Assembly (NCBI GenBank): GCA_903896545.1
Contig: CAITYF010000176.1
Span: 1 to 36,865, forward strand
DNA from: an uncultured Myxococcales bacterium
GTDB taxonomy: Bacteria > Myxococcota_A > UBA9042
DNA: 36,865 nucleotides
Direction: 5' to 3'
Shown: positions 33,730-36,865 of the stretch, piece by piece
Layout of the letters: each line of letters begins with the position of its first letter
Numbering within the stretch: the first letter of the stretch is position 1
Made by a program: the position numbers and the translations under genes
The notes under the pieces: generated by a model
What the model saw: only the letters and a program-made list of their open reading frames with translations
What the model was told of the DNA's origin: nothing
The model's database searches: none

Positions 33730-35130
33730 CTATTTGGTCCGCTTGGCGGGCGGCGTCGTCGCGTGCCCAAGCAGGTAGGAGTAATCGGAATAGCGCGGCA
33801 CGTTGATGCCGACACCCGCAAAGCGCGCGCCACTGTGGCAATTCATGCAGCTGGAGGTCGCCTGATTGTAGGTCTCCATGACGACGTTCGCGAGCTGCGC
33901 CGGGAACGGAACGCCGCTGAGCGCCGGTTGCTTCGGCTGACTTGGCCACTGCACGCCAATCAAGTGGTAGTACGGCCACGGCGATCCCGGAACCGTGGCT
34001 AGTGCCGCCTGCCACACCGCGTTGCGCTTCTGCCGATCCGGGTCAACCGAAGTCAGTCGCGTGACCTGCGTGGGCGTGCTCGTCGGCTTGCCGTTGACTT
34101 CCGTGCTCGTGTTGGGCGGGCAACTGTCGCACAGACTGTTGAAGAAGGAGCAATACGGCGCGCCCGCGTCCACGTTGTCGACCTGTTCAAACGTAGTCCA
34201 CACCCATTCCGGCGCGTTCGCTGTCTTGCGCGAAATGTGCAACCCGACAAGCGCCATTTCCTTCGCTGCCCAAGTCTTTCCGTCCTTGTCCAGAACGCAG
34301 AACGATAGGATGTAGTAGCGCGCTGCCAGCGGCCGCGTGGCACCCGCCGTGTCGGTCCAGGTTTTCTGGCGGTCCGCATCCGTCCATTCCCGCCAAGCCG
34401 ACTTGACCTCCATGCTCAGCAACGGCAGCGAGAGATCGGTCGTCTGCGCGGCTTGGACATCTGCGTTGTAGAACTGCTGGGCGACAATCGCGCCGAACTC
34501 GTACTGGTTCATCGACTCGGCGTAACGCGCGAGATTGCCGTGCTGGTCCGTCAGCGTGCCGCCCACCGCTTGCGCTACGTTGCGCATTTGCGGCGACACT
34601 TTGCCCTGCATGGACAGGTGCTTCAGATGCTTCCCCGACGCTTGGCAGGACGGCGGCTCCGACGACGGCCAGTCATTCCAAGCCGTTGGCGAGGCCGCGT
34701 CGGGCGGGAACACTTCATCCACATCCTTGAGCGTCTCCCAGACGGTCATGCCTGGCGCGCCGATTTGTAGCGCGGAATCGGGAATTCCCCGCTGCGTCAC
34801 ACGCGCTGGCCACGACATCGCGACAAACAGCTGCCACGCGTAGCTGTCGACGGTCGCTTGAAACGCCCCTGGCGTCGTGTCGGCTGGGAGCGCAGGCGAA
34901 TCCGGTGGCAATTCCCACGTGAGCGCAACGGCACTGCCGCCGGGCGGAACTGCGGCCACCGCCGCCTGAGTCACGTCCTCAGCGGGCGCAACGACCGGCC
35001 GCACCGGAGCGGGAAGGGTGGCTGACGGTGCCGGTTGAGGTGGCGGAGCATCCTTCTTGCAACCGCAAAAAGTGACACAGCACAATAGACCGAGCGCGAC
35101 GGCGCGCGCCTCGAACACCTTGCCAATCAT
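33730..35130 (-). CDS. c-type haem lipoprotein
   Basis: This encodes 466 residues. A hydrophobic signal (about 9-23) ends at a Cys cluster (Cys22 or Cys24), followed by a Pro/Ala-rich linker to about residue 60. The main domain contains YAWQLFVAMSWPA and TVWETLKDVDEVF near its start, which I recognise loosely from unnamed cytochrome-like proteins. The only haem c site is CMNCH (428-432) near the C-terminus. A CDSC pair in the middle lacks the His and could be structural. It is first in an apparent operon with the VioB-N-like gene. The ATG at 35130 follows GGGGAAG, whereas an upstream ATG (35145) has no RBS. Electron transfer or oxidase function is an inference from the haem site. Confidence 0.72.
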   Translation of the reverse strand: MIGKVFEARAVALGLLCCVTFCGCKKDAPPPQPAPSATLPAPVRPVVAPAEDVTQAAVAAVPPGGSAVALTWELPPDSPALPADTTPGAFQATVDSYAWQLFVAMSWPARVTQRGIPDSALQIGAPGMTVWETLKDVDEVFPPDAASPTAWNDWPSSEPPSCQASGKHLKHLSMQGKVSPQMRNVAQAVGGTLTDQHGNLARYAESMNQYEFGAIVAQQFYNADVQAAQTTDLSLPLLSMEVKSAWREWTDADRQKTWTDTAGATRPLAARYYILSFCVLDKDGKTWAAKEMALVGLHISRKTANAPEWVWTTFEQVDNVDAGAPYCSFFNSLCDSCPPNTSTEVNGKPTSTPTQVTRLTSVDPDRQKRNAVWQAALATVPGSPWPYYHLIGVQWPSQPKQPALSGVPFPAQLANVVMETYNQATSSCMNCHSGARFAGVGINVPRYSDYSYLLGHATTPPAKRTK

Positions 35131-35158
35131 TTGACTTCCCCGCATGAAACGCCGTGAG

Positions 35159-35186
35159 CGTATCCCCTGATAATTGCAGGCGTCAA
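35159..35186 (-). promoter_or_regulatory. Candidate promoter of the haem lipoprotein / VioB-N / kinase operon
   Basis: On the minus strand TTGACG (35186-35181, five of six -35 bases) is followed after 16 bases by GATACG (35164-35159). It lies about 30 bases before the start codon. The -10 match is only moderate. Confidence 0.42.
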
Positions 35187-35234
35187 CCGAGTCGTTGGTG
35201 GGTTGATTTGATGGGAGATTGATGGCCAGAAACG

Positions 35235-35906
35235 TTATCTGCTAGTCCGTTGTTCCCGCGCGCGCAACACGGCCGTGGCCGTCCAGCCGACAACCGGAAC
35301 GCCTATGGCGGCCCAGAGCGCCCCGCTGAGGTCGTCGACGTCGCGGGCGTGGCTGCCGGCAAATGCGTAGACCGCGGCGGTCGGCACGCTGCCGGCGAGC
35401 GTCCAGCCAAGATAGGCTCGGACAGGCATCTGCGTCGCACCCGCAAGGCAGCTCACGGTCTCCGTCATCATCGGCACCGGGCGAGACAACAGGACCGCGA
35501 GGCCGCCGTACTTGCCCATCCACGCATCTGCGTCCGCCAGCGCGTCGACGCTCGCGCGTGCGGCCACCCACGGTCGCCCGTACCGACGCGCCAGCACGTA
35601 GCCGAGCCAAGCGCCACCTACCTGACCGATGGTGCCAAGCAGCGTCCCCAGCCATGCGCCGCCGAGCCAGCCAGCGACGACCATCACGATGCTGGACGGC
35701 ACCGGCAACAGCAGATCGGCGACGAGCGCGCCCACCACGACCGCCGACGTCAGCACCGGCGCGTGCGCGGCCAGATCGCGCAACTGCGTCGCGATCGTCG
35801 CTTCATCGGTCCAACCGAGCGCGGTCGCGATCCCAAAAGACGTCGCGAACACGGCCACCAGCACGCCGGCAAGCTTGGACAGGAGCTTGAGCCCAGTTCG
35901 GTGCAT
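35235..35906 (-). CDS. TVP38/TMEM64-type (VTT/DedA superfamily) membrane protein
   Basis: This encodes 223 residues with about five to six hydrophobic segments. The VTT-domain core is visible as LLLPVPSSIVMVVAGWLGG, GTLLGTIGQVGGAWLGYVLA and RRYGR, then LSRPVPMMTETVSCLAG and a final helix. These proteins are proposed lipid scramblases or flippases (for example undecaprenyl phosphate or phosphatidylethanolamine in DedA/VTT relatives). The ATG at 35906 has GAGG six bases upstream. It is 77 bases downstream of the alcohol dehydrogenase gene on the same strand, so they may be co-transcribed. Confidence 0.82.
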   Translation of the reverse strand: MHRTGLKLLSKLAGVLVAVFATSFGIATALGWTDEATIATQLRDLAAHAPVLTSAVVVGALVADLLLPVPSSIVMVVAGWLGGAWLGTLLGTIGQVGGAWLGYVLARRYGRPWVAARASVDALADADAWMGKYGGLAVLLSRPVPMMTETVSCLAGATQMPVRAYLGWTLAGSVPTAAVYAFAGSHARDVDDLSGALWAAIGVPVVGWTATAVLRAREQRTSR

Positions 35907-35983
35907 ACTCGGCCTCAAAGTGGAAATTCCGCACGCCGAGTCTTGCGGGGCCAACGCGTCGTGTCAACGCGATTTGCGGGTGA

Positions 35984-36865
35984 TCAGATATCAACGCGCA
36001 GCAACACCTTGATCGCGCTGCGCTCGTCCATCGCCTTGTAGCCTTCCGCGACGCGGGCAATCGGCAGGTCGAGGTCAAACACTTTCCCCGGGCGGATTTT
36101 GCCCGCAAGCACGCGACTCATCAGGTCGGGCAGATAGCGACGCACTGGCGCTGGGCCGCCCAACATGCGGCGCTGCAGGAAGAACAGCTGCGGCGCGTCA
36201 AAGGTCACGCCGTGGGGCACGCCGACGTAGCCGATGCCGCCACCGGGACGGCAGCACGGGATCGCCTGGTCAAAGGAATCCTGCGTGCCGACGCATTCGA
36301 GGACCGAGTCCGCGCCAATCCCGCGCGTCAGTTCCAGAACGCGGGCGATCCCGTCGGCGCCGCGTTCGGCCACAATATCCGTCGCGCCGTATTCAAGCGC
36401 GAGCTTCTGACGGCTTGCGTGCCGGCTCATGATGATGATGCGCTCGGCGCCCATCTCCTTGGCTGCCAGCACGCCCATCAGCCCGACCGCGCCGTCGCCC
36501 ACCACCAGCACGGTCGCGCCCGGCTTCACGCCCGCCGCGTCCGCCGCGAACCAGCCGGTGCCGAGCACGTCGGAGGTCGCCAACAGGTCCACCCTCTGTT
36601 CGGGCGTCGGCATTTCACGCGTGGCCACGAGCGTGCCATCCGCCAGCGGCACGCGTGCGTAGGGGGCCTGCGCGCCGGACATGAACTCGCGCTGGACGCA
36701 GGAGGAATGAAACCCATACGCGCAGTGCGGACAGGTGTTGTCAGAAATACAGAACGAACCGACGACAAACTGCCCTGGTTTGACCGTTTGTTGCCGGCTC
36801 CCCCAAACCGCCACAATCCGGTGAATCCCGCCGCCACCGCCATTTCGCGGCAAGCGCAGCGCGCC
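35984..36865 (-). CDS. Zinc-type alcohol dehydrogenase (medium-chain), N-terminus off the right edge
   Basis: About 294 residues are visible. The cofactor domain has VLVVGDGAVGLMGVLAAKEMGA (GxGxxG motif), then IIIMSRHASRQKLALEYGATDIV and the usual GIGADSVLECVG. Before it is a structural zinc-type region, TCPHCAYGFHSSC, followed by YARVPLADGTLV. The C-terminus IARVAEGYKAMDERSAIKVLL is typical. The enzyme would oxidise an alcohol with NAD(P). Oddly, the GHE motif with a catalytic zinc ligand is not found where expected. Upstream of TVKPGQFVV the frame reads RLPRNGGGGGIHRIVAVWGSRQQ. This may be real divergence, a frameshift or a sequence error next to the window edge. Confidence 0.8.
   Translation of the reverse strand, partial: GALRLPRNGGGGGIHRIVAVWGSRQQTVKPGQFVVGSFCISDNTCPHCAYGFHSSCVQREFMSGAQAPYARVPLADGTLVATREMPTPEQRVDLLATSDVLGTGWFAADAAGVKPGATVLVVGDGAVGLMGVLAAKEMGAERIIIMSRHASRQKLALEYGATDIVAERGADGIARVLELTRGIGADSVLECVGTQDSFDQAIPCCRPGGGIGYVGVPHGVTFDAPQLFFLQRRMLGGPAPVRRYLPDLMSRVLAGKIRPGKVFDLDLPIARVAEGYKAMDERSAIKVLLRVDI

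Overview
The window is GC-rich bacterial chromosome with long, tightly packed genes. It carries many secreted lipoproteins with Asp/Thr/Pro-rich linkers and cysteine-rich modules, a giant Ser/Thr kinase-AAA-GAF-cyclase protein, and a second membrane-anchored adenylate cyclase. This mix is typical of Myxococcota and related former Deltaproteobacteria. The assignment rests on gene content only. No rRNA, tRNA, CRISPR array, transposase or phage gene was seen.

Layout. (1) 1-675, minus: the start of a lipoprotein that runs off the left edge, and a cytochrome P460-like haem lipoprotein. (2) 838-6324, plus: a complete liv-type ABC importer operon (livK-H-M-G-F) with near-zero spacing. Its LivG ATPase is about 200 residues too long and carries four predicted membrane helices inside the nucleotide-binding domain. 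(3) 6489-10744: cysteine-rich lipoproteins, a 60-residue CxxC protein, and a 21-bp minisatellite between two convergent genes. (4) 10758-14160, minus: a TPR protein, a small lipoprotein, a class III adenylate cyclase and a Cys-rich lipoprotein in a probable operon. (5) 14300-23763: mixed single genes (DUF1801, Rossmann-type protein, Tat-exported phospholipase C, twitch radical SAM enzyme, HD hydrolase, GT-C membrane protein, Cys-rich lipoprotein, thioesterase). (6) 24032-26149, plus: an NDP-forming acyl-CoA synthetase. (7) 26179-35130, minus: an apparent three-gene operon of a haem c lipoprotein, a protein resembling only the N-terminal part of VioB/RebD, and the 1750-residue kinase-cyclase. 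(8) 35235-36865, minus: a VTT/DedA-like membrane protein and a zinc-type alcohol dehydrogenase cut by the right edge.

How they work together. The liv operon would import a branched-chain amino acid or similar amide-type solute. The two cyclases point to cAMP signalling. A repeat of about 100 bp occurs three times: a tandem pair at 14681-14955 and an inverted copy at 23233-23340. Each site lies between convergent genes, and the repeat itself supplies stop codons of the flanking genes. It contains a conserved stem-loop and looks like a mobile or duplicated bidirectional 3'-end module.

Most promising leads are the membrane-embedded LivG, the standalone VioB-N-like protein with its haem lipoprotein partner, and the convergent-gene repeat family.
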